Shown here in pieces: positions 16,674 to 25,526 of a stretch of DNA of 64,000 bases. The first letter of the stretch is position 1; each line of letters starts with the position of its first letter. The stretch lies in NCBI GenBank assembly GCA_016708315.1, contig JADJGC010000023.1, positions 310,001-374,000 of the forward strand, written 5' to 3'. Position numbers and translations under genes: made by a program. Source of the DNA: a bacterium. Its GTDB lineage: Bacteria > Zixibacteria > MSB-5A5 > CAIYYT01. A model generated the notes under the pieces. That model made no database searches. It was not told where the DNA came from and saw only the letters and a list, made by a program, of their open reading frames with translations.

Positions 16674-18959
16674 TTAAGCTTTCACTTTGCTCGGTAGATT
16701 TGGCTGATCGGCGGCGGCACGGCCTGCTTCGGCGGTTGCCAAAGCTGCCATTACCACGACTTGATCGACGTCATTACTGCGATGCAGGACATGGACAGGT
16801 TTCTTCATGCCCATCAGAATCGGTCCAATCGCTTCAGCGCCGCCAAGCTTGATCATCAGCTTGTAGGCGATGTTTGCCGAGGATAGATCCGGGAAGATGA
16901 AGACATTTGCCTGATCTTGCAATTTGCTGAACGGGAAGTTCGAGCGCAGTATATTGATGTCGGTTGCAGTATCTGCCTGCATGTCGCCATCGACGATCAT
17001 GTCGGGATACTCGCGATGCAATATTCTGACTGCATCCTGAACCTTGGAAACTTCCGGATGTTTCACCGAACCGAAATTCGAGAACGACAGCAATGCAATC
17101 TTCGGCGAGATACCGAAGCGACGAGCGGCTTCAGCACAGCAAAGCGTGATTTCCACAAGCTGCTCTGCCGTCGGCGTGATATTCACCGTCGTGTCGCTGA
17201 AGAAGTACAGTTTGTTCTTGATGATAAGAACGAACAAACCGCTTACGATCGACAAGTCATCGCGTTTTCCGATAATTTCCAGCGCCGGACGAATTGTCTC
17301 AGGATATTGCTGAGTAACACCGGCAAGGAACGCATCGCAGTCGCCCATGTGAACCATCATGGCGCCGAAATAGTTCGGGTTGCGCATGATGAACTTCGCA
17401 TCGTCGAGCGTGACGCCCTTCTTATGACGCAGACGGAAGAACTCCTTCACGTACTTTTCATAGTTCGGCGATGAATGTGGATGAACAATTTCAATTCCAG
17501 TAAGATCAATATCGCCTTCGGCTGCGACCTTGCGGACTTCAGTCTCATTGCCGAGAACGATCGGCTGCGCGAAGCCTTCGTGCTTGACGATCATCGCGGC
17601 GCGCAGAATGCGCTGAGCAGTGCCTTCGCTGAAGACAACGCGTTTCGGCGACTTCTTGGCGCGTTCGATCAGCATCGTGCGGATTTCGCGGCCAAGGCCG
17701 AGACGATGTTCAAGCTCGTGCTTGTATTCTTCGATATCAACCTTCTTGCGGGCGACACCGGAGTCCATTGCGGCTTTCGCCACAGCAGAAGCTTCCCAAA
17801 TCAGGACGCGCGGATCAAACGGCTTCGGAATAATGTATTCGCGGCCAAACTTGAAACTGGTTACGCCATAGGCACGTGCCACTGAGTCGGGAACGTCTTC
17901 CTTGGCGAGGTTGGCAAGAGCTCTGACAGCAGCGATCTTCATTTCTTCGTTGATTGCCGTTGCGCCAACATCGAGTGCGCCGCGGAATATGAACGGGAAG
18001 CCGAGCACATTGTTGACCTGGTTGGGATAATCGGAACGGCCCGTCGCCATAATCAAATCTTTGCGGACAGAGACGGCGTCTGGATAGGTGATTTCCGGAT
18101 CAGGATTCGCCATCGCGAAAATGATCGGATCCTTCGCCATCGACTTGACCATATCCTTGGTCACAACATCTTTCGCCGACACACCGACAAAGACGTCGGC
18201 ATCTTTCATTGCGGCTTCAAGCGTGTGAATGTCGGTCTTGCGAACGAATTGCTGTTTGTACTTGTTCCACTTGTCGTCGCGGCCTTCATACATGACGCCC
18301 TTGGAATCTACCATTAGGACGTTTTCGATCTTGACGCCAAGCGACAGATAAAGCTTCGCGCAGGCAATTCCGGCAGCGCCGGCGCCTGAGAAGACTACAC
18401 GAATCTTGGCAATATCTTTGCCGCACAATTCGAGCGCATTGAGCAACGCGGCAGCGGAAATAATCGCTGTGCCGTGCTGGTCATCATGGAAGACTGGAAT
18501 GGTCAGGGTTTTCTTGAGTTCTTCTTCGATCTGGAAGCACTCTGGTGCCTTGATGTCTTCAAGATTGATTCCACCGAAAGTCGGCTCAAGGATCTGGCAG
18601 GTACGGATGACCTCCAGCGGGTCCTTCGTATTAAGTTCGATGTCAAACACATCGATATCGGCGAATCTCTTAAACAATACGCCTTTGCCCTCCATAACCG
18701 GCTTGCCGGCGAGAGCGCCAATGTCACCGAGCCCAAGGACGGCGGTACCGTTGCTGATTACAGCGACGAGATTGCCTTTGGCAGTGTACAGGTATGCATC
18801 GGATGGATTCTTCTCGATTTCCAGGCAAGGAATTGCGACGCCTGGAGTGTATGCCAAAGCAAGATCACGCTGTGTTACGCAGGGTTTGGTCGGAGTGACC
18901 TCGATTTTACCTCTGCGCCCCATCGAATGATATTGTAGGGCTTCTTCTTTCTTAATCAT
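16674..18959 (-). CDS. maeB: NADP-type malic enzyme fused to phosphotransacetylase domain
   Basis: A 761-residue protein of the MaeB class. Residues 1-430 are malic enzyme (decarboxylates malate to pyruvate): LAYTPGVAIPC, TAVLGLGDIGA, the metal-site stretch NLEDIKAPECF, VFHDDQHGTAII, and a nucleotide-binding VFSGAGAAGIACA. Residues 445-761 are a phosphate acetyltransferase-like domain (RVVFSEGTAQRILRAA, NFGSVKHPE, DGDMQADTA). In this class the C-terminal domain usually acts in acetyl-CoA control and oligomerisation rather than catalysis. GGGAG precedes the ATG; a terminator follows. Single-gene transcription unit. Confidence 0.96.
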   Translation of the reverse strand: MIKKEEALQYHSMGRRGKIEVTPTKPCVTQRDLALAYTPGVAIPCLEIEKNPSDAYLYTAKGNLVAVISNGTAVLGLGDIGALAGKPVMEGKGVLFKRFADIDVFDIELNTKDPLEVIRTCQILEPTFGGINLEDIKAPECFQIEEELKKTLTIPVFHDDQHGTAIISAAALLNALELCGKDIAKIRVVFSGAGAAGIACAKLYLSLGVKIENVLMVDSKGVMYEGRDDKWNKYKQQFVRKTDIHTLEAAMKDADVFVGVSAKDVVTKDMVKSMAKDPIIFAMANPDPEITYPDAVSVRKDLIMATGRSDYPNQVNNVLGFPFIFRGALDVGATAINEEMKIAAVRALANLAKEDVPDSVARAYGVTSFKFGREYIIPKPFDPRVLIWEASAVAKAAMDSGVARKKVDIEEYKHELEHRLGLGREIRTMLIERAKKSPKRVVFSEGTAQRILRAAMIVKHEGFAQPIVLGNETEVRKVAAEGDIDLTGIEIVHPHSSPNYEKYVKEFFRLRHKKGVTLDDAKFIMRNPNYFGAMMVHMGDCDAFLAGVTQQYPETIRPALEIIGKRDDLSIVSGLFVLIIKNKLYFFSDTTVNITPTAEQLVEITLCCAEAARRFGISPKIALLSFSNFGSVKHPEVSKVQDAVRILHREYPDMIVDGDMQADTATDINILRSNFPFSKLQDQANVFIFPDLSSANIAYKLMIKLGGAEAIGPILMGMKKPVHVLHRSNDVDQVVVMAALATAEAGRAAADQPNLPSKVKA

Positions 18960-19166
18960 AACTACAACTCCCGTTGCGGGTTTATTTAATCACCGAAATA
19001 TAGTATTCTTTCGGGCCTCAGCCACAATAATTTCAAAGGTTTCGAGTAAATTTTGTGCTTTTTTTCACAATCTCAAAACTGCTCACTTTCTAGTAAAAAC
19101 TGTTGCGGGCAAGCGTTTTAGTGTGCATTTTAGAAAAGATTCTACCGCAATAACCAGGGAGACTTA

Positions 19167-20894
19167 GTGACTAAGACCGCACAATCCGGTCAAAACCCGA
19201 GCAAACTGATTCAAATTCTTTCTGACATCAAGAGCAGTTTCGGCGGCGACTTCCCGACTCAGAAACTCGAACTGTTGCATGAACTGAGCGATACAGCAGT
19301 ACCGAAGGCCGACCTGCTGTTAAGTTATCACGAATCGCTTTGCTATCTGCGAGCATTTCCAGACAACGCAAAAGTATTGGCAATCGTCGAGTCTGAACTG
19401 GCGCAATTCCATGAACGAGTGAATTTGCTCAAGTCACCCGACAAAGACACCCTCGATGAGACGGGTATCGTCGGAACGAAACTGAGTCACCCTTATGCCT
19501 ACTTCATGACGAAGTGGCTGCTCAAGAAATATCCCAAGACCGTCGACATCGACTGGAATACTTACAAGGATTTGGAAAACGATCCAATACTCGATCTGCT
19601 TCCTGAGTTACTCACATATTGCGAAAACGATGCCGTCGATGATCCGTTCATGCCCACCACCGATATCATCGATGCCGAAACTTCCGTGCGCGGAGTAAAT
19701 CGACTCGAGTGGTTCATGGATATCTTTGAACGCCTGTCCAAAGACGAACGCCTCAAACGGTTGCTCTTCGACAAAATGGACATTCCATTGACTATCGATA
19801 TCGGTAACCAGCCTTTTGCACGAACCAATGTGAAACTCGCTTCGGGCGAAATGCATTACCAAAAACAGGCTCTGGAAAAAGAATATCCTGACCTTCGCAA
19901 AATTACACGCAAAATCGATCTGAAACCAAAGCTCCTGCCAAAGCGAGAAGCCGAAGAGATTGTCAACATGCACAAGATGGCGATGATCATGCGTCATCGC
20001 GAATTGTGGCCATTGACCTTCGCGAATCTCGATGAAGTCTACGCGACTGCTCTTGGTCGCGGCATGACCATCTATATCATGGGAATGATGCCCGAGTGGC
20101 GATTGCCGCTTGAATCGAACTATGCTGCGCTGTTGGTCCGCAACGGAGTGCCAATCGGGTATGGAATCGGAGCAATGGTCTTTGATCGCATCGAGATCGC
20201 GATCAACATTTTTGAGACATTCCGCCGCAGCGAAGCTGGATTCATTTTTGGTAAGTTTGCACAGCTGTTCAATCAAATGTTTGGCTGTAGCTACTTGTTG
20301 ATTCGCCGCTATCAAGTCGGATACGATAATCCAGAAGGACTGGATTCTGGCGCTTACTGGTTCTATTACAAACTTGGATTCCGCTCCATTGATGAATCGT
20401 GCCGAAAACTGGCGGACGCTGAAGCCGCGAAAATCGCTTCAGACAAGAGCTATCGCACATCCAAGGCCGTCCTCAAAGAACTGGCTGAGTCGGATCTGTG
20501 TTTGGACCTCAAGCGCCGTGGAGAATTCACTGATCGCGATATCAGCTTGAGTCAGATCTCTCTGGCTCAAACCCGGTTCATCGCATCCCACTTTAATGGC
20601 GACCGCAGCCGTGCCGAACGAGAAGCCCCGGAGCTGGCGCGGCGGACACTCGTACTATCGTCAACCAAGGGGTGGACACCAGACGAAAGACTATGGTTCA
20701 ACCGTCTGGCTTTGTTCGCGCTCTCCCTCCCAAATCTGGAGGAGTGGGTCACCAGAGATAAGCAGAATCTGGTCTCAATAATGAAGTCAAAAGGTGCCCT
20801 GCGCGAACAAGATTACGTTAAGTCGTTGCGGGAACACAGGAAACTGACCGAAGCCATCAACGAGTTGTTAACCAATTCTGTCGAAGGCGCCTGA
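19167..20894 (+). CDS. Large unknown protein with GNAT-like stretch
   Basis: A 575-residue soluble protein that starts at a GTG with GGGAG six bases upstream. No signal peptide or membrane segment is seen. About residues 310-415 resemble an acyltransferase (GNAT) fold: a strand pair NYAALLVRNGVPIGYGIGAM, then IFETFRRSEAGFIFGKFAQLF, LLIRRYQVG and a closing YYKLGFRSI. The flanks are helical and charged with no recognised domain. It stands alone, 207 bases from the divergently transcribed malic enzyme. A fold match is my reading of the pattern; the activity is unknown. Confidence 0.85.
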   Translation: MTKTAQSGQNPSKLIQILSDIKSSFGGDFPTQKLELLHELSDTAVPKADLLLSYHESLCYLRAFPDNAKVLAIVESELAQFHERVNLLKSPDKDTLDETGIVGTKLSHPYAYFMTKWLLKKYPKTVDIDWNTYKDLENDPILDLLPELLTYCENDAVDDPFMPTTDIIDAETSVRGVNRLEWFMDIFERLSKDERLKRLLFDKMDIPLTIDIGNQPFARTNVKLASGEMHYQKQALEKEYPDLRKITRKIDLKPKLLPKREAEEIVNMHKMAMIMRHRELWPLTFANLDEVYATALGRGMTIYIMGMMPEWRLPLESNYAALLVRNGVPIGYGIGAMVFDRIEIAINIFETFRRSEAGFIFGKFAQLFNQMFGCSYLLIRRYQVGYDNPEGLDSGAYWFYYKLGFRSIDESCRKLADAEAAKIASDKSYRTSKAVLKELAESDLCLDLKRRGEFTDRDISLSQISLAQTRFIASHFNGDRSRAEREAPELARRTLVLSSTKGWTPDERLWFNRLALFALSLPNLEEWVTRDKQNLVSIMKSKGALREQDYVKSLREHRKLTEAINELLTNSVEGA

Positions 20895-21066
20895 TTTGAG
20901 CTTCAATTAGTACAGCTACCAATTGACATTTTCCGGCAATTCATTAAATTCAGCGACCTAAGTAGCCGCCCAAATCTGCCGAAACAACAAACAGGCAGAT
21001 GGAACCGACTCGTAGATTTTGTGTTAGAGTAATCTGAGTCAGGGATTTCCCGACCAGGAGTAAGAA

Positions 21067-21483
21067 ATGAACCGAGCGACAACATTATATAGCACCAAGT
21101 TCCTGCGGCCCGAACCGGCTGGCGGCAACGCCTCTGTCCAGTCTAAGCCGCTGCCATCTATCGTGTTGACTCCTTCAGCTGTCGGCGAGATCAGACGCCG
21201 CATGTCTCTCAAACCGGAAGACTCCGGCAAAATGCTGCGTCTTTGGGTGGAAGCCGGCGGATGCTCCGGTCTTTCCTATGAAATGGAGTTTACTGCCGAC
21301 AAGAAGGATTCGGATGTCGAATTCCTTTTTGAGGGTCTCGTTGTTCTGGTCGAGCAGCGGTCGATGTCATATATTAATGGAATGACACTCGACTATTCAG
21401 ACAAAATGGTCAACGGCGGATTTCAGTTTTCCAATCCCAAAGCCAAACGGTCGTGCGGCTGCGGTACTTCGTTCTCTGTATAA
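21067..21483 (+). CDS. A-type iron-sulfur carrier protein (IscA/HesB family)
   Basis: A 138-residue protein. From about residue 31 it matches the A-type carrier fold (IVLTPSAVGEIRRRM) with the three cluster cysteines Cys66 (AGGCSGLSY), Cys130 and Cys132 (SCGCGTSF). It would accept Fe-S clusters and pass them to target proteins. The 30-residue N-terminal tail is longer than usual and looks disordered. AGGAG supports the ATG at 21067. It begins a plus-strand run with DUF2480, ferredoxin and ferredoxin reductase, which is consistent with Fe-S or electron-transfer work. Confidence 0.92.
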   Translation: MNRATTLYSTKFLRPEPAGGNASVQSKPLPSIVLTPSAVGEIRRRMSLKPEDSGKMLRLWVEAGGCSGLSYEMEFTADKKDSDVEFLFEGLVVLVEQRSMSYINGMTLDYSDKMVNGGFQFSNPKAKRSCGCGTSFSV

Positions 21484-21489
21484 CCTCTG

Positions 21490-21753
21490 ATGGAACTCCT
21501 CGAACTAAAAGACTTCTCCGAAGATGGGGTATTCTTTGAAGATGATTTTGACAAGCGATTCAAGGCTTTCGACTGGAAACAATTCCAAGACAAGTCGGTG
21601 CGCATTTCCGCGTGCGGACTTGAACAAATTCCTGCCTGGGTTCACTTGTTGATTGGTATAGAACTTTCCCGACATGCTCGCAAAATTTTTTTTGGTGATT
21701 CCAGCCAACCCAAGCGCATATTCAAGCGGGAAGAAATAGATAAGGTGGAATAA
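21490..21753 (+). CDS. DUF2480-like small protein
   Basis: An 87-residue protein starting six bases after the iscA-type gene. The stretch FKAFDWKQFQDKSVRISACG, then IPAWVHLLIGIELSRHARKIFFGD, resembles DUF2480, a small protein known mainly from Bacteroidetes and relatives, where it often lies near Fe-S genes. A single cysteine is present. Function unknown; the placement suggests a role with the flanking Fe-S carrier and ferredoxin. Confidence 0.75.
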   Translation: MELLELKDFSEDGVFFEDDFDKRFKAFDWKQFQDKSVRISACGLEQIPAWVHLLIGIELSRHARKIFFGDSSQPKRIFKREEIDKVE

Positions 21754-21763
21754 CAGGCGAATC

Positions 21764-22126
21764 ATGGGTCATAAAATTACATTCTTGCCGCATAACGTCA
21801 CTGTCGAGGCAGATAACGACGAAACCGTCCTCGAAGTAGCAATGGCAAACGATATTGAATTGGAACATAACTGCGGCGGCAATTGCTGTTGCACAACCTG
21901 CCACATCATTGTTCGCGAAGGCGAACAGAATCTCTCGCCGATGGAAGAAGAAGAAGAAGATCGGCTGGAAGAATGCGCCGAACTGACGCCGACCTCGAGG
22001 TTGGGGTGCCAGTGCCGGATTCACGGCGATGTGATGATTGAAATTCCTGAGCGCGATCCGTTCAAACTGGATGGCCTTGAGGAGTTGGAAGGTTACGGCA
22101 ACGAGCTGCTGAGCAGCGAACAGTGA
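21764..22126 (+). CDS. 2Fe-2S ferredoxin, adrenodoxin/Isc type
   Basis: A 120-residue ferredoxin. The cluster ligands are expected at Cys37, Cys43, Cys46 (HNCGGNCCCTTCHI) and Cys82 (RLGCQC), the CX5CX2C...C pattern of adrenodoxin-like ferredoxins; extra cysteines at 41, 42 and 84 are unusual. A run of six glutamates at 61-66 lies in the acidic partner-binding helix. The C-terminal 25 residues are an extension. The stop overlaps the start of the reductase gene, its likely electron donor. Confidence 0.93.
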   Translation: MGHKITFLPHNVTVEADNDETVLEVAMANDIELEHNCGGNCCCTTCHIIVREGEQNLSPMEEEEEDRLEECAELTPTSRLGCQCRIHGDVMIEIPERDPFKLDGLEELEGYGNELLSSEQ

Positions 22127-23124
22127 AAAAAATCTACGATGTTGTCACGGTAGGCGCAGGTCCGATTGGGCTCTTCGCCTCATTCTGCGCTGTCGACAAG
22201 AAGTTATCCGCTGCAGTCGTCGATGCCCTTCCCTATGTCGGCGGACAATTGACAGCGCTTTATCCCCAGAAGTTCATCTTCGACGTGGCCGGTTACCCGA
22301 AAGTCACAGCAGCGGACTTAGTTGATCAATTGTTTCGACAAGTCACACAGCACGAAGTCCCGGTGCTCGTCAATTTCAAAGTCGTCGAGATGGTGCGCGA
22401 ACCCGACGGCGAGTACAAACTCACCGCCGAAGATGGCCGTTACGTCCACGCCCGGTATGTCTTGATCGCTGCCGGAGCGGGAATGATCTCGCCGCGCAAG
22501 CTCGAGTTGGAAGACGCTGACCAATTCGTCGGCAAGGGCTTTGAGTATGTCGTCAAAAACGTTGAAGACTATCGCGACAAGCGCGTGCTGGTTATTGGCG
22601 GTGGCGATACAGCTCTTGATTGGGCAAATTTCTTTACCGCAATGTCACCGGAAGTGACACTAATCCACCGCAGCACCAAGTTCGTCGGATTTGAAGGTTC
22701 TCTTAAGCGCCTTCAGAAAACACCATGCCGAATTCTCACCGACACCAAGATTCTCGCCATCAAAGGCGATGCCCAAGTTACCGGCGCTACCGTAACGAAC
22801 ATCAAAGACAGCACAGTAACCGAACTGGCAGTTGATCGAATTCTTGGCTGTATTGGCTTCACGTCGAAATTGGGATTCCTGAAGGAACACGGCTTTGAGA
22901 TTGCTGACGGCTCGATTCGCGCAGACAAGTTCATGCGGACCAGCGTCGATAATATCTACGCAATCGGAGATATCTCAAATCATCCCGGACGAATCAAGCT
23001 GATTTCAACCGGCTTTGGCAATGTTCAGATTGCGCTGAATCATATCGCGTCGCTGGTGCATGAGACGAGTGAGGATGAAACGCTGGCTTCGTTTGAGTCG
23101 AAAGTAGACCGGCCGGAGCTGTAG
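22123..23124 (+). CDS. Ferredoxin-NADP reductase, thioredoxin reductase-like
   Basis: A 333-residue flavoprotein. FAD binding is shown by VTVGAGPIGLFA near residue 10 and AIGDI near residue 285, and NADPH binding by VIGGGDTALDW near residue 150. The active-site CxxC of thioredoxin reductase is absent, which places it with YumC-type ferredoxin-NADP reductases. It starts at GTG 22123, overlapping the ferredoxin stop by four bases, so the two proteins are made together and probably form a redox pair. Confidence 0.93.
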   Translation: MKKIYDVVTVGAGPIGLFASFCAVDKKLSAAVVDALPYVGGQLTALYPQKFIFDVAGYPKVTAADLVDQLFRQVTQHEVPVLVNFKVVEMVREPDGEYKLTAEDGRYVHARYVLIAAGAGMISPRKLELEDADQFVGKGFEYVVKNVEDYRDKRVLVIGGGDTALDWANFFTAMSPEVTLIHRSTKFVGFEGSLKRLQKTPCRILTDTKILAIKGDAQVTGATVTNIKDSTVTELAVDRILGCIGFTSKLGFLKEHGFEIADGSIRADKFMRTSVDNIYAIGDISNHPGRIKLISTGFGNVQIALNHIASLVHETSEDETLASFESKVDRPEL

Positions 23125-23195
23125 TCTTTCCTGTTCTTAAGAAGTCTGGAATGCTAAAGTGGTGTAGTTTGGTTAAGCCGTAACCGACGAATCTG

Positions 23196-24098
23196 TTAGT
23201 ACAGTCTCGCCCTTTTGTTCAAATACGCAAACAGTGCAAAATCATAATCGGTCGCGGTGTCGATCGGAACATAGTCAATATTCGACATCCGGCACTCGCG
23301 CGAAAAGCGATCAATCACTTCGCCAACCACCTTTTTGTACTCGCCCTTTATCTGCCACGGCAACGTATTGATCTGCTCGCCGGTCTCCATGTCTTTGAAG
23401 ATAGCTTCCTGCGGGAACGCAAAGTCGCGCTCTCTCGGGTCAAGCACATGAAACACAATAATCTCGTGCTTACGGTGGCGGAAATGCTTCAGCCCGGCAA
23501 TAACCTGCGTCGGATCATCGAGCAAATCAGAAAGCACAATCACCAATCCGCGTCGTTTGATTCGTTCCGCCATTTCATGAAGCGTTGTCGCGATATTGGT
23601 CTGAAGTGTCGGCTTGAATGCTTCCATTTCGCGAAGCAATACGTGCAGATGAGATGCCGCCGACCGTGGTGGAACGTAAGTATTGATCTTCTCGTCGAAT
23701 CCCACCAGACCGACTGCGTCGCGTTGTTTCAACATCAAAAACGACAGCGCCGCCGCCAGTTGCAGCGAATAGGTCAGCTTGTCGATTCGTTTCTCGCTTG
23801 CAAACCCCATTGACCGCGAACAATCAACCAGCAAGTACGCCTTGAGATTGGTCTCTTCTTCATACTGCTTGATATAGAACCGATCCGACTTGGCAAACAC
23901 CTTCCAGTCGACATTACGAATCGAATCCCCCGGCATATACTGACGATGCTCCGCAAACTCAACAGAAAACCCGTGGTAGGGCGATCTGTGAAGCCCCGCA
24001 ATGAATCCCTCTACCACCAAGCGCGCCTTGACCTCAAGCCCCTTAAGCTTGCTCAATACTTCCGGTGAGAGATATTTGCTGTTAGTCTGGTCTGCCAT
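23196..24098 (-). CDS. DUF58 protein with von Willebrand A-like domain
   Basis: A 300-residue soluble protein. The DUF58 hallmark GDSIRNVDWKVFAKSDRFYIKQYEEE is at residues 58-83 and is followed by a metal-site motif DCSRSM (DxSxS) of a vWA fold. The family usually accompanies MoxR ATPases and works in metalloenzyme maturation or envelope assembly, but no moxR gene is adjacent here; the nearest neighbours are the ferredoxin reductase (converging) and a PDZ protein upstream. Confidence 0.92.
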   Translation of the reverse strand: MADQTNSKYLSPEVLSKLKGLEVKARLVVEGFIAGLHRSPYHGFSVEFAEHRQYMPGDSIRNVDWKVFAKSDRFYIKQYEEETNLKAYLLVDCSRSMGFASEKRIDKLTYSLQLAAALSFLMLKQRDAVGLVGFDEKINTYVPPRSAASHLHVLLREMEAFKPTLQTNIATTLHEMAERIKRRGLVIVLSDLLDDPTQVIAGLKHFRHRKHEIIVFHVLDPRERDFAFPQEAIFKDMETGEQINTLPWQIKGEYKKVVGEVIDRFSRECRMSNIDYVPIDTATDYDFALFAYLNKRARLY

Positions 24099-24185
24099 AA
24101 TACCTTTATACGAAATCTATCGCTTTGGCGCCCGCGATTTGTTTCCTTTTTGAGTGCTCTGCACTCGAATCGACCATTTCTTCGG

Positions 24186-24222
24186 CTCCCCTCTCCCTCG
24201 GAGAGAGGGGAAGGGGTGAGAG
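24186..24222. repeat. GGGGAGAGGGG-type intergenic palindromic repeat, copy 3
   Basis: Arms CCCCTCTC (24188-24195) and GAGAGGGG (24203-24210), then AAGGGGTGAGAGC. Same family as the copies at 2319 and 2510, 22 kb away. Confidence 0.75.
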
Positions 24223-24304
24223 CACAAATGGAAACCGCCGATAGGGTTGCTGATCTACCGGCGGCTCTGTCGGATAATGGGAAGTACCCGTTAAGGTCTT
24301 TGCG

Positions 24305-25258
24305 TTATTTCATCTTCTTTTCGAGGCCCTCAAGGCGAACCTTCATCTCTTCGAGACGCTTCTGCATCTCTTCCATCTTGCGCATGAAATCTTCTTGATC
24401 GACTTGCGGCACTGAAGGCGCGCTCCAATTGTGATACGTCTGACCGCGATTTCCGTTCCAATTCATCATCTCGCGCAAGTTGCCGGGAAACTGCATTCCG
24501 AAGCTTTCAATCTCGTCTATCTCGACTGACACCTTCTGCTTCGCCTTGTTACGAATAATCGACAACTCAACCTCTTCGCCGCGATCCTTGCCGCGCAATT
24601 CGCTGGAGACATCATTCGGTGATTCGACCTTCGCGCCGTTCACTTCTACCACAACATCGCCCACCTGCAATCCAGCTTTCGCGGCCGGTGTGTCTTCCAT
24701 CACTTCCGTGATTAATGCACCTTCACCGTCTGGTACGCCGAAGTATTCTCCCAAGTCACCCGACAACGACTGCATCGAAACGCCGATTCCGGTCGTCTTC
24801 ATGTTGTCCAGAAATTCAAAAGAATGCGGAGCCCACTCTCCAGCGTCGCCCTCGCCGCCAAAACCATAAAATTGCGGCTCACGGCGCTCGCCAACTTCAA
24901 CCGAAACTGTCATTTCTTTGCCGTCGCGGTTGATCGCAAGGCTCGCTTTGTCACCAATCTTCGAAGCTCGCACTAATTCTGTTAATGCGTCCGAATCTCT
25001 TACAGTACTGCCGTTCCATGACAAGATGATATCCTTCGGCTCGATCCCTGCTTCTTCCGCCGGAGAATCTTCGGCGACGTCATTGACCAGCACACCCTCG
25101 GTCGTCTTCAGATCAAACGCTTCGGCCAGACTCTGATTGACATCCTGCATATAGATACCAATCCACGGCCGCTTGGCTGCTTGAAGCGGACTTACGGCGA
25201 GTATCATCAAAAGCCCTGCTATTGCTGAGAATAACCACATTTTGCGACTATGCTTCAT
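24305..25258 (-). CDS. Periplasmic protein with two PDZ domains
   Basis: A 317-residue exported protein. A signal peptide (basic MKHSRK, then a hydrophobic core, cleavage near LQAA) is followed by PDZ 1 (about 30-125; GVLVNDVAEDSPAEEAGI) and PDZ 2 (about 155-250; GALITEVMEDTPAAKAGL). The C-terminal 35 residues are a charged coiled coil (MRKMEEMQKRLEEMKVR). There is no trypsin-like protease domain, so it is a binding or adaptor protein rather than a DegP-type enzyme. AAGGAATC before ATG 25258 fixes the start over a longer frame to 25282. Confidence 0.9.
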   Translation of the reverse strand: MKHSRKMWLFSAIAGLLMILAVSPLQAAKRPWIGIYMQDVNQSLAEAFDLKTTEGVLVNDVAEDSPAEEAGIEPKDIILSWNGSTVRDSDALTELVRASKIGDKASLAINRDGKEMTVSVEVGERREPQFYGFGGEGDAGEWAPHSFEFLDNMKTTGIGVSMQSLSGDLGEYFGVPDGEGALITEVMEDTPAAKAGLQVGDVVVEVNGAKVESPNDVSSELRGKDRGEEVELSIIRNKAKQKVSVEIDEIESFGMQFPGNLREMMNWNGNRGQTYHNWSAPSVPQVDQEDFMRKMEEMQKRLEEMKVRLEGLEKKMK

Positions 25259-25526
25259 TTCGATTCCTTTCATTGTCAACACTCACCACTTCATACCTGT
25301 TCGACCGATTCTATGTTCCACAATTATGGTTAAGATGTGTTAAACAGCTCCAGGAACACATTCCGTCAATTTGGTATTCGTGTTAGTTTACGTAATCGCA
25401 CCATCAAAAGTTACGCCGCACCAGTCCGAATCACCAATTCCACCTCCTGCCCTGAAACATTTTCGAACACCCCAAAGTCAAACCAGTGATTAACATCTAT
25501 TCTCATTGTGCACTTAGGGAGTATCC

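Noticed and set aside
18960..19166. Promoters in the malic enzyme/unknown protein divergent gap
   Set aside because: A TATATT-like -10 is present on the minus strand but no matching -35 at a proper distance.
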